A stretch of DNA of 64,000 nt from Dillenia suffruticosa (GCA_033439265.1 JAVTVX010000008.1:1364001-1428000); one strand, 5' to 3'; counted from the first letter of the stretch, positions 1-13,814 are shown. The notes: generated by a model from the letters alone, not told the origin. Program-made: numbers and translations.

Positions 1-84
1 AAAAAAAAAAAGGAGGATGAACAGTAGCAAACTGTTCACTGTTGAGGTGCTAAAGCCCCACACACCCACGTCTTTTGTTCTTTT

Positions 85-255
85 CTATTATAGTAAAATA
101 TACACATAAAAAGATTTGAACTCAAAGTTTTTATAAATAAAAGAGAGAATAGTATAAGTTGCTCCTCTTATTCTTTCTATTATAGTATGATATACACATA
201 AAAATATTTGAACTCAAAGTTTTTATAAATAAATAAAAAAAAATAGTACCAGTTG
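85..255 (+). repeat. Tandem direct duplication, period about 92 bp
   Basis: The segment beginning CTATTATAGT at 85 recurs from 177 with few differences. Both units carry ATACACATAAAAA, TTTGAACTCAAAG and TTTTTATAAATAAA in the same order. It is non-coding. Confidence 0.8.
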
Positions 256-3200
256 AACTAAATTCATTAGCCCATAAGTCATTTAATTATATATCGATTC
301 ATATAAAGTAAATAAATTATAACTTTAATTGTTTTCAAAATAATGTTGAATATAATTAAATATTTTTTTCCAGAAAGACAAAGAAATAAAATCCACTCTC
401 TGGAAAACGATTTTTGTTTTTCATATATATATAAACATGTATAGTCTAATGATTGCCTGCTTCGAGTGAGTAAATTTGCCCACCCATTCATTTTTTAAGT
501 AAAATATTCTAATATCTTACATAACAATTCGTAAAAGATTATTTAAAATATATTATCATGAATTGTTATATAAAATTTGGTTCAAGATTTATTTAATATA
601 TTTGGTAATATTCATTCCGTATTGACTTAAAATTTAAATTTAGTTTAATATTATTATGTAAATTTTAATAAAAATTTATATAAAAATTGAATCTATTATG
701 ACATAGTTCAACTCTTCAACTTAAGTACTCAATTAAAATCTTTTCAAACCAGCAAATATCAATGTGTGCATGGCCCCATGAGATGGTCATTCCCATAAAT
801 AACATGAAAATCATATCATTCATGTATGTGCATGAGCATGAGCATGGCACATGACGGTCATACATGATGCATATTGGATATCATAAGTGTGAAAGGGAAT
901 GCTCTATGCATGAGGGATGCTATTGTCTTGCTCTTGCATGTGATTAAGATAAATAGTCAACTTTTTGTACCAAAAAAAGTAAATAAATACTCAACTTTCA
1001 AATCAATTCAATTCATACAAGTAAATTACAATTATGAAGACAGAGTTGGATATGATTTTGCGTTTTAAGAAACCAATTATATTGAACATTTCTTCAACAT
1101 CTGGTTTAAAGGTTTCCCATATAAAGTAATCAATAACAAGTGTGCTATTTGAAAATTATCAAACGATTCTTACCCCTAAAAGCAAAATTTCAGAGTAAAT
1201 ATCAACGGAGAGTCATCTTAGTAAAAAAAACTTTTAGATTTTTTAATCAAATATCGAGTTTAAAATTTAAAAATGGAAAAAACTATACTAAAAGAACTCC
1301 TCCCTGTATTGAATTTAATAATTTTCAAATCGTATTAATCAAAATATAATTTCGGATATCAATTGTTATAAATAAAAATATATATATATATCTAAATCAA
1401 TCAAAATTTATACTTAGAATTGGGCCTTCGAATCAAACCCCCCTACCAAACCAAAAAAGGGGCTTTCGGAGTACCTTACTTGATCCGGATCCAAGATACA
1501 AGGCTTGGGGGTTATACTGAAAGGATGAGGAAATTTTGCTAAAGAGATGGGGGACAAAGTATTTTGTAGCAAAAGTAAAGGATACAAAAGGGATAAGGTC
1601 CTTGGTCCCCTGCCTTTATTATGATAAAATGCCCTTTTTTCCCACTCTGTGGAATTAATTTTATTTTTTAAAACTATTACAAATATATGATTTCGTATTT
1701 TCTTTTAGAAAAAGGCAGAGAAAAATGACTGGCATAACAATTTTTTTAAAAAAAAAAAAGAAAAAACCCTAAAAATATTTTACCTAGGGAAAAATATACG
1801 ATTTGAGTTATAAATACTATTCTTTAAGTAAATTATATAACAGATATTTTTGAACAAATTCCAGTGTAAAAGAAACCAATAAGAACATAAGTTCTTATTC
1901 AGGGCTTTAAATTCACCTAACTAGATATGTGCAAGGAAAAAACGAAGTCAACTCAATTTTTATGAAGTCTATGGAGAACAATCTATTAACATATGATTTT
2001 AATATTCTTATTTCATTCATCTAGAAAGTCTATGAAAGGGGCTAAAAGTGTATTATTATTCAACATTTTTTCTTTGTTGGGGTGATGTGGAAAATATTAG
2101 TCAATGTCTACATGTATGAAAGATTTGTAATTTTGAAGGGGCAAACCTCCACTAACATTGACTTCCTAAGGACAGATTTAAGTAATAAAGAACTCTTAAT
2201 CAAATATTTTTCTTGAGATTTACGGTTTAAATCTTCGATTTTCGTGGTTTTAATGTAATTAAAAAAAAAAAAGGCTGCTCCACTCACACTCGACCCCTCC
2301 AAGGTAAAAATCCCTTCTCCCTTCCTGAATTGCAAGGATCATTCTTTTGCAGGGCCGCCATCGGAGACCATTCAAGCATTCTTGTAAGTCCAAAGCATTC
2401 CAAAATGTAATGCTGGAAATGCACCTTTCCCACAAAGTCACAATCCCTCAACTTGCATTTTTATCTAAGAACGACCAGAAGTAGAGTTAGAAATCTAGAA
2501 GTAGAGTTAGAAATGAGATGGAATCAATCAAGTCAAGCTATGGGCGTCAATGCAGCCTTTCCATGCACGACAACAAAAGTGGTTACAGGGTCTCTATTTT
2601 CAATTTTGGGCACCAATTCTATTATTATTATTTTTTTGAATGATCGACCCCCTTGAATGTAAAATTTTATAATAAGCATGTCATTGTAAAAACATCTAAA
2701 TAATAAAAGATTCTTATTCAAATGTTTTTTTTTAAAGATCGAATGTTCAAATCTTTGTGGGTGTATGCATTTTTGTTACCCGTATATATCAAAAAAGTAT
2801 ATATCAAAAAACATATAATAAGCGTATAGTTAAATAAATTTGAATTACTATTAGATTTGCTTTTTTCACATAAACTTCTATACACATTAACCGTCTAAGA
2901 CGGTACCTATTTGCACAATACTGAAATTATTGTATTGATTGAAGTATCAACTGTACTAAATGTTTCCACATAATTAATTGGGAAAGTATCCTTAATTTTC
3001 TTAGGCCATAAGGTGACCCATTATAGTAAATTAGTTTTATTATGTTTTTTGTTTGGTCGTATGATTTAACATGACATATCAATCCACATTTACTCGACCA
3101 TCTTCCTTCTTGTCTCTATCGATTTGACTACCACTTTTGAAAAAGTTATATTAAAAACTAGCCCATGTCCTTTGCAATTCATTAAACTATACTTTGTCCT

Positions 3201-3382
3201 AAATTTTTGTGATAAATACATGAAATAAATCGACCTTGATAGATTAGTTGGTCCATCCATGCTAATTGAGTAGCCTAATAAATTATTTTATTAGGTTATT
3301 GGGTTTTTTTTTGGGGGTGGGGGGGGGGGGGGGGGGCAACTAGACATTATTTAAGATAAACTTGGATTCACATTTTGAACCA

Positions 3383-3575
3383 ATGCTTAACTGATCTAAT
3401 AGTTGGACAATACTATTCTTTAAATAAAATTTTGAATTCAAATCATATGTATAAAGAAAACAGGTGTTCGAAGAAATTTATCCCTTAAGAATTCAATCCA
3501 ATTTGAATCGAATTTAATTTGATTCAAAGTGACTATTAGATATCAAGAGTTTATATATATATATATTAAAAAGAA
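3383..3575 (+). repeat. Degenerate SINE-like dispersed repeat copy
   Basis: This shares the ordered motifs of a family seen many times in the window: a tRNA A-box-like start (CTAATAGTTGG), a B-box-like GAATTCAAATC about 40 nt later, then ATGTATAAAGAAAACAG, an AGAATTCAATCC / AATTTGAATCGAATTTAA block, a GATATCAAGAG end and a (TA)n tail. The tRNA origin is inferred from the box-like motifs and the tail. Confidence 0.5.
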
Positions 3576-6117
3576 ACACTTTTTGGGCTTTTTTTGGGCC
3601 CTCAATCATTTTGGGCCTCACACCCATTTAAACTAAAAGGACCAAAATCCAATATGGCATATAATTTCCTTTTTTTTTTTTTTTTTGGTAGAGTATATAA
3701 TTTCTTTCAATTATACATGAAAAGTTGTTTTACAAGAAAATTGTATTATGTTAAATTTTTATTATTCCAATATTGATATTTTCATGCTTAATGAGACTAT
3801 ATTTCATCTGCTCTAGTGTCCCTATCTCACGTAAACGTAAGCACCTTAATGAAGGCAAATGTCTAAGTCGGGTCCAAACTTATGCACCTTTACTCGTGCC
3901 ACGCTCAAAAGGATCCACCTTGCTAAACGATAAGGACTTTCACTTTGTTTTTCTAATCTAAAAGTTGAATAAAAGAGAGACCAAGGGACACTCCAGATAA
4001 TAGAATAAGATATTTAGTTTCTTAATAAAACTTTGAATTTGAAATTTAAAAATAAAAATAAAAAGAGTTCGACCCTGGTAAACGTTCAAAATGGATTAAT
4101 CGGTATATGATTTCAAATACCGATAGTAAGTACAAAAAAGAGAGAGTTGTTGTGTTCAATAATTTTGGACAATGTAACAAAGAGAGCCGATGAATTATAA
4201 ATCAATTGACTTCATCTCCTTCTTTTAAAAATTTCGAATTCAGATCTCTCTATATAAAAAAAAAATCTGGAATCACAAAAGTTATGTGAAGTTAATAATA
4301 TGAGAAAAAAAATTAATATTAATAATTATTTTATTTTTATAGAAAAATGTAATTTCTTCATGCCGAATCTTTAAATTTTTTTAAATTATTTATTTTAATT
4401 AAAAAATATTACAAATAAAATAAAATAGAATAGTACTAAGTAAAGAGAAAACGAGATATCGAAAATACTCAAACAAGGCCTGATGTGTGGAATTTTAATA
4501 ATAATATTCCATTAGACTGTTAAAATCACCGAGAGAGAGAAAGAGAGAGAGATTATCTCCTGTCAAATGCTTCTTTCATTAATCACTTGCACTTGAAAAT
4601 TACTCTTCATTAGAGGCATATCTCCCATTACAAGAAAAAGATCATTCAACGACATGCTTGCATGGAAGATGAAACTGACCTGGGTAGACATTGCTTATCT
4701 TATCTTCTTTGTGATTAGGCCATGAAATTCCAAAACTATAATTATCAATAATACAAAACAAAAACCCTTATTTTCTTTCTTTTTCTTTTTTTTTTTTTTT
4801 GACTTCCATTAAGGTCATGACATTGTCATTCACGAAGAAGCCTTCAAAAGACCCAGGATATTATAATGTCTACATCACTAAACTAATATCTTACTATAAT
4901 CACAGAGAAGACAAGTGGGTATTTTTTTTTATTATTATTTTGGCTGTAAACAAGTGGGTATTTTTAGGACCAAGCCAGCAGGAAATTCCCACATGAACCC
5001 ATAATTTTCTATCTTTTGCAATGCAGTTTTGAGAATTGAGTTGGTCGATGTTAGAATTTTAATATGTTATGACTATTTCAGATAGAGAATTCTCGTATTT
5101 ATATATCACTTTGGAGATTTGAACTAGTTGATTTAAAAATTTAAAATCTCTTTCCTCAAAGATATCAAAAAATACTACTAACTTTAAGTTGAAAGTAGGT
5201 ATCAATATGATTTTCATATCATATAAGAAAAATCATAATTTTTACCTTGAAAGCTACATGTGAAATTAAGAATTTTTATATACATATATCATGTTCAAAC
5301 AATTGAGTTAATCGATACAAGGTGGTAGCATATCTGATATCTTAACATATCTGATATCCAAAAGAGATCCTTTAAAGTAAGATATAGAGTAAATTATTTG
5401 GTTGATGAGGGATCTTTATTTATAGATTTTCAGGGAATCCTAAAGGGTACAAAGTTGTGGCTTTTCAAACTCCAGTCACCTTTCACTATGGCATATATAT
5501 ATACTCTTAGAAATGGGCATGTCATGAGGGTTCACACTAATTGCCATGATTAATGGAACCTTTTTTCCCCTTTGCAAAAGCCAAAAAAGAAAAGAAAAAG
5601 AAATAAAGTTAATTTTGTTGTTTGCTCTGCCCACCGTTTTCTTTCTTTTTGTTGACATGCCTAATGAAATCTCTTTTTCTTTTAATTTGCAATCATTCCA
5701 AAGCAACTTCATAACCAAAGAAACAACCATTTATAATAATCTTATTATGCTTAATAAATATCACCTCCTTATATAAATGAAAGGGCAAATTATATGTATA
5801 TATATTTACAAGATTTTATTTACATCAAAGGCTTGATGGCACTTTAATTGTCTTTTTTTTTATATAAACTACTGATATTCGGTAACTTCGATTCTACAAT
5901 CAAGCAGCCGACACATGTTTTCGCCAATGGCACTAATTCAACTGTACATTGGTTACATCTAATAATTAAGTGCCACCAATCGTGGCAATATATACCAACT
6001 TTTTTTTCTCTCTCTAAATTTGCTTTTGGATCTAAAATTATAAAAATAGTACGTATTATGATTGGCCCATCTCAACAACCGAACTTGATCCTTTGATAGA
6101 AACAAATCCAAGCTTAG

Positions 6118-6564
6118 TTAACAAACCGAATTTGCATCAAATTGACAAAGAAAAGGCCAATATTCAGCATTAAAATCAAAACTAGGGCGGCGAGACCTCA
6201 TGAACTCTTGAGCATTAACTGGTAGATCAGATGAAGCCTGACCCGACCCGACCCGAGTAAGAAACCCAAGTATCTCCTCAAAGAGTGCCTCATCACATGG
6301 AATCATCAACGGCCCTTGGTTCTTGAAGCCGTACTCTTCCTCGGCTTCTGCTAAGAGCTTTTGGAAGACGGGGTGGTTAAGGTACGTCGCGCGTACTATG
6401 AATCTTTTGTGGCTGCTGCCAACGAAGATTGCCACATGTCCCGATGGCACATCGGACGGCACTTGTGATCGTTTCGCCGCGGCCTTTTTGCGCCAGCGTT
6501 GGAGCATCTGCCAGATTCGAACAACCTGACTGATATTGTAGAACTTGCCTGTTTCGGATGACAT
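6118..6564 (-). CDS. SAUR-like auxin-responsive protein
   Basis: This intronless gene encodes a 148-residue small auxin up RNA protein. The family core runs from about residue 37 to 105: SDVPSGHVAIFVG, then RFIVRATYLNHPVFQKLL, EEEYGF and GPLMIPCDEALFEEIL. It is preceded by a basic N-terminal segment (QMLQRWRKKAAAKR). The C-terminal tail is poorly conserved, as is usual. Overall it resembles the Arabidopsis At4g34750 (SAUR49) group. SAURs promote cell expansion by inhibiting PP2C-D phosphatases and so activating plasma-membrane H+-ATPases; this role is known for the family and inferred here. The ATG at 6564 is the first in frame before the core. A TATTTAA-like TATA box lies near 6733 on the minus strand, which would place two CT-rich tracts in the 5' leader. 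The next gene on the right is about 7.4 kb away. Confidence 0.93.
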   Translation of the reverse strand: MSSETGKFYNISQVVRIWQMLQRWRKKAAAKRSQVPSDVPSGHVAIFVGSSHKRFIVRATYLNHPVFQKLLAEAEEEYGFKNQGPLMIPCDEALFEEILGFLTRVGSGQASSDLPVNAQEFMRSRRPSFDFNAEYWPFLCQFDANSVC

Positions 6565-6612
6565 TTTTAGATTGTTGTTAAAGTGGGTATATTGTTCTTA
6601 AGTTCTATAGAC

Positions 6613-6664
6613 GAGAGAGAGAGAGAGAGAGAGTTTTGTGTGTTGGAGAAGTGGGAATTGTTTT

Positions 6665-6703
<39 letters not shown>

Positions 6704-6730
6704 GTCTTGGAGAAGTGGGATTGTTTTCAG
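6613..6730. repeat. Duplicated GA/CT microsatellite in the SAUR leader
   Basis: Two GA tracts (about 6613-6633 and 6668-6697) are each followed by nearly the same segment, GAGTTTTGTGT then TTGGAGAAGTGGGA and TTGTTTTCA. This is a tandem duplication of about 64 bp. It lies 50-170 nt upstream of the SAUR ATG and reads as CT repeats in the likely 5' leader or core promoter. Confidence 0.85.
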
Positions 6731-7424
6731 GTTAAATAAGTGTGGAGACTGAATCAGAATGAGATGAGTCATTAAGAAATGGGGGAGAAAGGAACATTTG
6801 TTGGCATTGGGAAAAGTTGAGTGTGGAAAAAATGAAGGCTGCTTTTCCGTGGAGCAATGGCTTTCATCATTGACTTTGAAAAATTTTATTGGCATCATGT
6901 CTAAAAATGATATTTGCATTTATAGAACAAAAAAAATGAGGTAAATCATATTTTCTTACGTGTTTAGTCTTCGAATCAAATATTTTAAAAATAAATTTTA
7001 GAAATTCATATATTTATTTGAATTTCAAAAACCTATAATTTAGTGTTTTATTTTTAAATTTTATTATTATTCTATTAATTTAAATAAATCATATAAATTT
7101 AAATTCTATTCTTGATTCCGATTTATTTTAACCAAAAATCCCTTAATTTATTTTGGAATAGCATAAGATAAAATGATTGATTTAAAAATATTGTAATTAT
7201 ATATCATTTCTCAATGGTTAACCGACTAATCATCATATCTATATTATCTGATATCGAAATATGTTTTCATAACCAGCAGTAATATCTTATAAATCAATAA
7301 CTAAATCTTTTAAAAAGAATAATGACATATGTTGTATGAAAACGAAACGAAAAAATAGAAATGGATACAAAACAATAAAACAAAATAGTACTCTATAAGA
7401 ATACAGGAAATGAAAATATGGATA

Positions 7425-9410
7425 AATACATCAACAACAACAACAACAACAAACAACAAACAACAAACAACAAACTGAATCTTAATTCCAATATTTGGGA
7501 TCGGTATTTTGAGAAACAAATTTAAAAAAGATAAAGAGAAAAAAAAATATATATATATAATGAAATAAAAATAAAAGTAAGTAAATAAATCAATAAATAA
7601 ATATTTAAAATATATTGATTTAGTTTGTGTGGATTTTTCTACGCCATCCATTTCTATCCAAAACCATTTTATCTTCTAAACTCTTAATTTTCATGTCTTT
7701 ACGAATAATTTGTATCCAAGTTTTTAGCGGTTTAACTTTACGTTTTAATAGATCTCCTATATTTAAGTTTTTGGTTCTCCTAACCAGTGCATTTTTTTAT
7801 GTTCTTTGTACATGACCGAATCATCTCAAACGACACTTTCGCATTTTATTCATAATTGAACTAACTCCCAACTTATTACGAATCTTTTCGTTTATAATTT
7901 TATCTTTTTTAATTTTTCCAGACATCCATCTAAATATCATCATTTCTGCTACAGATATCTTTTGTTTATATTGTTGTTTAATAGTCCAACACTCAGTACC
8001 ATACAATAGTGTAGGTCTAACTGCGATTCTATAAAACTTTCCCTTCAAATGCAATGATATTGTGCGATCACAAAAAATTTTAGATATCTTTCTCAATTTC
8101 ATCCAATCCGCTTGAATCCTATGGTTCACATCTCCTTCTATATTGTCATTATTTTGAATAATTGAACATAAATATCTAAATCGTTCATTTTTGGTACATT
8201 TTCCCATCTAACATAATCATTTCTTTATCATGATAATTTTCATTAAACCTACGTCTCATATATTTGATTTTCGATCTACTCAATCTAAATTCTCTAGATT
8301 TCATTGTAAGTCTCATAGCTCTAGAGTTTAATACTAACACTATCATTAGTTTTATCAATTAGTACTATATCATCGGCGAAAAGTATACATCATAATATTT
8401 TATTTTGAATATTTTTTATTATTTCGTCTATTACTATTGCAAAGAGGATGAGACTTAATGCCGAATTTTGATGAAATCCGATGTTAATGGGAAACTATCG
8501 CTTAAACCTCCTGCAAATTCTTACACCGGTTATAACTTCTTCGTATATATCTCTAATTAAATTAATGTATCTCAAAGATATCTCTTTTTTCATCAACTCC
8601 CACTACAATAAATCTTTAGGAACCATATCATATGTTTTTTCTAAATCAATAAATATCATATATAGGTTTCTCTTCTGTACTCTATATGTCTCCATCAAAT
8701 ATTTTAATATATGGATTGTGTTCGTGGTTAATCTTTCTATCATATATTCAAATTGATTTTGAAATATATTTATCTTCAATCTCAATCTATATTTTATTAC
8801 TCTCTCACATAATTTCATAGTATGACTTATAAATTTAATTATTCTATAATTGGAGCAATCGTGTATGTTTCATTTATTTTTATATAGCGGTACAATTACA
8901 TTCTTCCTCCATATTTGCGACATTCTCTTAATTTACCAAATTTTATTGAAAATATCCGTTAACACTTTTATATCAAATTCACCCAAATATTTCTACACTT
9001 CTATAGAAATACCATCAGGTCCTATAGCTTTATTAATTTTCATTCTCTTTAAAGCCTCATTCATTTTATGAGGGTAAATTTTACGTTTAAAATCTCTATT
9101 AATCTCTTCTATAGATATCTCGATATTTCATATATTTGTTGTACTCTTAACAATAAAGAGATCGTCAAAATAATCACATCAACACATTTTTATATTCTCA
9201 TCCTTTACAATCATATTATTGGTTTCACTCTTAATGTACCTTACACCATTTAGATCTTTACTTTTTCTTTCTCTTATTTTAACAATTCTATAGATCTCTC
9301 TTTGTCTTTAGTCTCTAATTTTTTGTATAGTTTATTATATATCTTACTCTTTGACTCTTGGATAATCTTTTTTGCCTTTTTTTTGTATTTTTATATTTGT
9401 CATATGCATC
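7425..9410 (-). mobile_element. Decayed RTE-type LINE remnant (reverse transcriptase to 3' end)
   Basis: Several minus-strand fragments are collinear with a plant RTE-clade LINE. Near 9250-9400 is SKSKIYNKLYKKLETKD, from the linker before the reverse transcriptase. At 8603-8818 are KLCERVIKYRLR, NQFEYMIER and FIDLEKTYDMVPKDLL, from reverse transcriptase. At 7821-8207 are FRYLCSIIQ, GDVNHRIQADW, LKGKFYRIAVRPTLLYG, TECWTIK and VAEMMIFRWMSGK, from the C-terminal part. At 7627-7815 are LLKRKVKPLKTW and DRNGWRRKIH. The 3' end is a (TTG)n tail, seen as CAA repeats at 7432-7474 on the plus strand, preceded by GATCCCAAATATTGG as in RTE elements. Frames are broken by shifts and stops, and the DNA has drifted to AT, consistent with methylation-driven C-to-T decay. 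No endonuclease domain is visible, so the copy is 5'-truncated or too diverged. It is inactive. Confidence 0.88.
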
Positions 9411-10339
9411 GCAAATACATAAATATAAAAAAATATAACGATTTTTTATATAAATATTAATTATTTTATAAAAATAATAAAGTAATCATATTTTAAAACA
9501 AAAATATAAAATAACCAAATATGAATTATTAACCATAAAATGATTAATATAAAATATAAATATTATAATTATATAAATAAATAATTCATTAAATATAAAA
9601 AATTTTATAATTACGAAAATATAAGTATTTTTATATAAACATTTTTAAATAGGAAAAAAAAGCTTGTTTCGGAAAGTTTCGTGCATCATGGATGATGACT
9701 ATATCCATAAAATATTTCACTACAAAAGTTTTAATGTTTTTAATTCTTATCTTTTTGGTTGGCCAAGCGGTTTATGCACATGTCTGTAAAGGAAGTTATA
9801 TATCATGCTGATGAAAACATGAATCAGAATCAAATTTGTCATATTTCTTTCTTTTTTTCTTTGGCTTCTCATAATTATGTTATCATTTTGTATTTGAGAT
9901 TTTATCCTAATTAATTCATACTGATCAGCTGTAAGACCCAACTATTATAAGGGCGGGACTCCCAATAAAGGGTTCTCCATATCTATGCCGTGGTTCGAAC
10001 CCTTGTATAGTTAAGGGACGAAGATATTCTAACCTATTTACGTCACCGACTATTGATTCATGTTTCTTATTTTTCTGAAATGGAAAAAGAAGACTAGCTT
10101 TGATGTCGTATATAAATGGTTGCAAGGAAAACAAATGTCCTATAATTTAGAAGTCAATTACATGATAACCGTAGTTCTTTTGTTGCGGGCTTGTCGACAG
10201 ATTGTGATCGGAAAATGAGACGAGTGGGTCTGAGATGGGATCAGGCTAACAATCTCTGGAGGTCAATTTTGCGAGTCATAACTATATTTTCTTTTTAAAT
10301 TTGTTATTTTATTTTATTTTATAAATTATTTGTATTTAA

Positions 10340-10480
10340 TAATTATTTTGAATTAGACTAATTCTAATTTCAATCAAATTGAAGAACTCTCCTATTATTT
10401 TTTTTTTATACACAAAATTTAAATTTAAAATTTTATTTTAAAAAATCGATATTTAATCACCAAGTTTTGATTAGAATATA
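10340..10480 (-). repeat. SINE-like dispersed repeat copy (minus)
   Basis: On the minus strand this reads ACTTGGTGATTAAATATCGA, a TTTAAATTTAAATTTTGTGTATAAAA-type block in pieces, an AGGAGAGTTCTTC block and a GATTGAAATTAG block, the same order as the other copies. Confidence 0.45.
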
Positions 10481-11289
10481 AATAAACCATAAAACCCGAT
10501 CAAAACATTTTTGACATACTTTTTAAGTGTTAGTAAATTTGCCTATGCAGGGCATTTTATCACAAAATAATTATTTTTTAAAAAATTTGGTATAATAGGA
10601 TAATTCTTATTATCCCACTAACCAACCATTATTTCCCCTAATGGATCTCTCCATAATGGCTTACATGAAAAACAATTTTTGTAGGGGTTGCGTAAGAGAG
10701 AATTCTCTTTATATATTGCTTGAGATTGAGACGTTGAGTGAGACAATATAAGTGAGAGAGATTAATTTGTCTAGAGTGACAAAATATGAAGGGATAAAAA
10801 AATTTTGAGTAAAAAATTTTTTCGTCATTGAATTCATCAAATCTTGGGTTGAGACACCGTGGATCTGTGGTAGTGGTTTGATTTCGTGATCACCATTCTG
10901 ATCAAGAGATTTCGCAGTCTGCAATTCAGTTACTTTTTTGTAAATTATATATTAAAATATTTAACCAAAAATTTTGATTATTTAATTTTTGTGATCTATT
11001 ATAGTTTCAATATATGTGAATAAATATAAGGTTAAGTAATTGTTGTACACTGTATCGCGTCCATTTAGAAAATCATGTTATGATAAGTCAAGAATTGCTT
11101 GCCACATTTTTCTGGGTTTCGATTTTAGCAATGGTCCCAAATCTCGTCTCCGACAATGCTTCACGATTTAGGCACAAGCTCTCGTACAATCATGGGATAA
11201 GGCCGATCATAGTACATCCTGATTAGTTAGATATTGTCTTTTTATTTATTTTTAATAATTAATCGACATCAACAGTTATATTCTAACTA

Positions 11290-11420
11290 ATTTGATTTGA
11301 GCGTCGCTGGTCCAAATCAGGAACAAAAAACTCTTCTAACGAAATTTTTTTTATTTTTAAATTTTAAATCTGATATTTGATTAAGAAACTTAATACCCTT
11401 ACCAACTAAGTCTACTCTAT
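11290..11420 (-). repeat. SINE-like dispersed repeat copy (minus)
   Basis: On the minus strand it begins with ACTTAGTTGGTAAGGGTATT (A-box-like), then AATCAAATATCAGATTTAAAA, then GAAGAGTTTTTTG and a CAAATCAAATTAGTTAG block. It is diverged and partial. Confidence 0.45.
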
Positions 11421-13814
11421 ATCAAGGATTAGTCAAATATTGCTCTTAATTTTTTTCATGTACTGATTCTGTTAGTTCTAGGACCTTAATTTACCCTCAA
11501 ACAAAATTAAAATCAAAATCAAATGAATAACACTGAACTTTTTCTTTCCTTTCCCATCAAATAAGTAACATTTGCTTTCATCAAGTATACTGTTGGCCAT
11601 TCTCTTCTAGGAAAGAAATGCTATCCATCAAAGGGTTGAGGCATCTTTGGCAGGCATTTTTTAAAGAATTGGAAAAGCCAAGTAGAAACTATCTCAGCAA
11701 AGTCTAGGCATGTTAAGGCCTCTAAAATACGTTTTGAGGTCTACATTACACATAGTAGTATTAGATCTTTTGATAACCCATTAGGGAAACTAATCACTTT
11801 TTAATTAAGTATTATTAAAAACTTAATTCGACAAAATATCAAGATTTTATCCTAGAAATAAAAATACCATCGATCTAATTTGAACCAAATATTACAACAT
11901 AATAATAGAATTTTCTACGATAGATATAAGTATCGATATTCATAAAATTAGTAATTGTTGGATGACCATGACAATTCTGATTATTTTGTGATTTTATGAA
12001 TGTCGATATACATATTTTATATCCATAAAAATCATTAAAACATCCCTACTAATCCCAATTCGAATAAAAGTTTTTTTTTGTACTTTTTAAAGGACTAGCC
12101 GTTTGCAAATGAGAAAATGCCCAATTTCTTGTACCTTATTGTCCCCGGAGCGGCTTGGAGAGCGGTGACAATGAAGTTTAAAATATGGCACTAGTATTCA
12201 CTTTTTAAGAGGAAAGGCCACGGAAGGGCCCAAACTAACACTAACTACTGATCCCCCTTTGGCAGTACTTAAGGCTAGATAAGATCAATTAAATGAAATA
12301 AATTTAAGATTGAAAGGACAGAGTAGCAACATGCTCTGTGGGTCTACAATCGCGTGAATTGATGCCCTGTCTCCCACTATCTATAAAGGACAGAAAACTT
12401 GATTTCAAATGGTAAACGATGCAAGAGCTGGGGATATGTTTTGGGCCCTCCTCGTTCAGCCCTATGACAAATCTAACGATTTTGATAAAAGTTTAATTGT
12501 ATTTTTAAAAAAGTTAGCAATAGCAATTATGTTTTATAAATTTATTGATAGTATATTAAATTTTTTAATTAAAATCTTAAATTCGAGTTTTGATAATAAA
12601 AGAATAAATATCGAGAGAGTTTAAAAGTCTATCCTAAATTTAGTCTTATATTACTCAAACTGAATTAGTCGCATAAATTAAAAAACTCCGATCAAGTTGA
12701 AAAAAAAAAGACATAGGATGATAATGACAAATGAGAATGATCAAGAAACAAAAGAATATCCTTAGGTGCTATTCGGATCCTGAGATTCTCTTTCACCCGA
12801 AAAAAGTGATAGGAAATAAAGAATAAACATAACCAAGCACTCAATCTTAACAAGAACCAAACAGAAAGCAAACTAATGTCTAGCCTAAGGGAACTACAAT
12901 TACGTAGAGCAAGAAACATATAACTTCAAAAGCTAAAAGGCCACAAGAGTTAACACAGCCCTTTCTCCATTTGTGCGAATCATTTTTGCACAAGGGCCAC
13001 GATGGAGGAATCCTGGGGCACACCTGCCACCCTTCTATTAATGAAACCCACCGATCAGACCCTTGATAAAAGGCCCCACAGTGTCAAAATTGGTCACCCC
13101 CTAGCCGAGAATCTTGACAATCAACTATTTTGGAGAGCTGAGAAAGAGAGATTGCTTGAGATGTTGGGTTTGGGAATGGAAAGGAATATACAGGAGAACC
13201 ATTTCCTAAATATGATCCTCGCATAATGACAGACCTAGATTATGTTCAAGGTGGGTAATTTGACCCCTTGAATTTTTTAAAATTCAATTAGTCTTTACGT
13301 GACTCTTTTTTACACCCAATTAACTATAATTTTATATCTCTATCCATGTTTGTTGCTTGAACAACTATTTTATAAATTTTTTTCATCCCTGCCTCTAGGT
13401 CTTAGGTCCGTCATTGTCTTTGTAGATTTTTGAAATAAATTAATCAGAATATAATTCTGGAAACTAATAGAAAAAAAAAAGGATGTTTTTTTATTTGATT
13501 ATAAAAATAAAAAAGGATGCTGAGTTTGGTTATCTGGGTAAGCCCATATGGGGATTACCTTTTTTCCAGGACATAACTTGGGCCTGGATCCTAATTTTAT
13601 CGGTCTCGGCCTCTTGGCTCATTTGCTATGGGTACCATACTCTGATCAACGTATTCAACCGGGCACACAGCCGACCCAATTTTAACTCAAACTTCCTAAC
13701 CTAGTCGTATATTCGAAAAATGAAATATCAAAAATATGAAAAAGTAGTTCAACAGAAGGTCCAGTGATATAAAATTATAAATCACCCTCCTAGTGATCCA
13801 TATCTAAATCCTTG

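Larger units (their letters stand above)
1..6117. other. AT-rich intergenic DNA, no gene recognised
   Basis: No reading frame here has a recognisable domain, and the short open frames are low-complexity. The stretch holds a direct duplication at 85-255, homopolymer runs (G run near 3318-3336, T run near 3669-3687), a GA-rich tract near 4535-4551, and a degenerate SINE-like copy at 3383-3575. A further B-box-like segment lies near 4189-4265. The slightly GC-richer patch at 1430-1640 resembles nothing I know. Confidence 0.6.

Noticed and set aside
6605-6919. Serine/leucine-repeat ORF upstream of SAUR
   Set aside because: An artefact of GA/CT microsatellites in the SAUR leader.
9930-10075. Possible tRNA or SINE because of GGTTCGAACC
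   Set aside because: The palindrome alone resembles a B box on either strand. No A box at proper spacing and no cloverleaf could be drawn.
13002-13226. 74-codon open frame in balanced-composition DNA
   Set aside because: No recognisable family, no splice continuation found, and no regulatory context. A gene relic is possible but unsupported.
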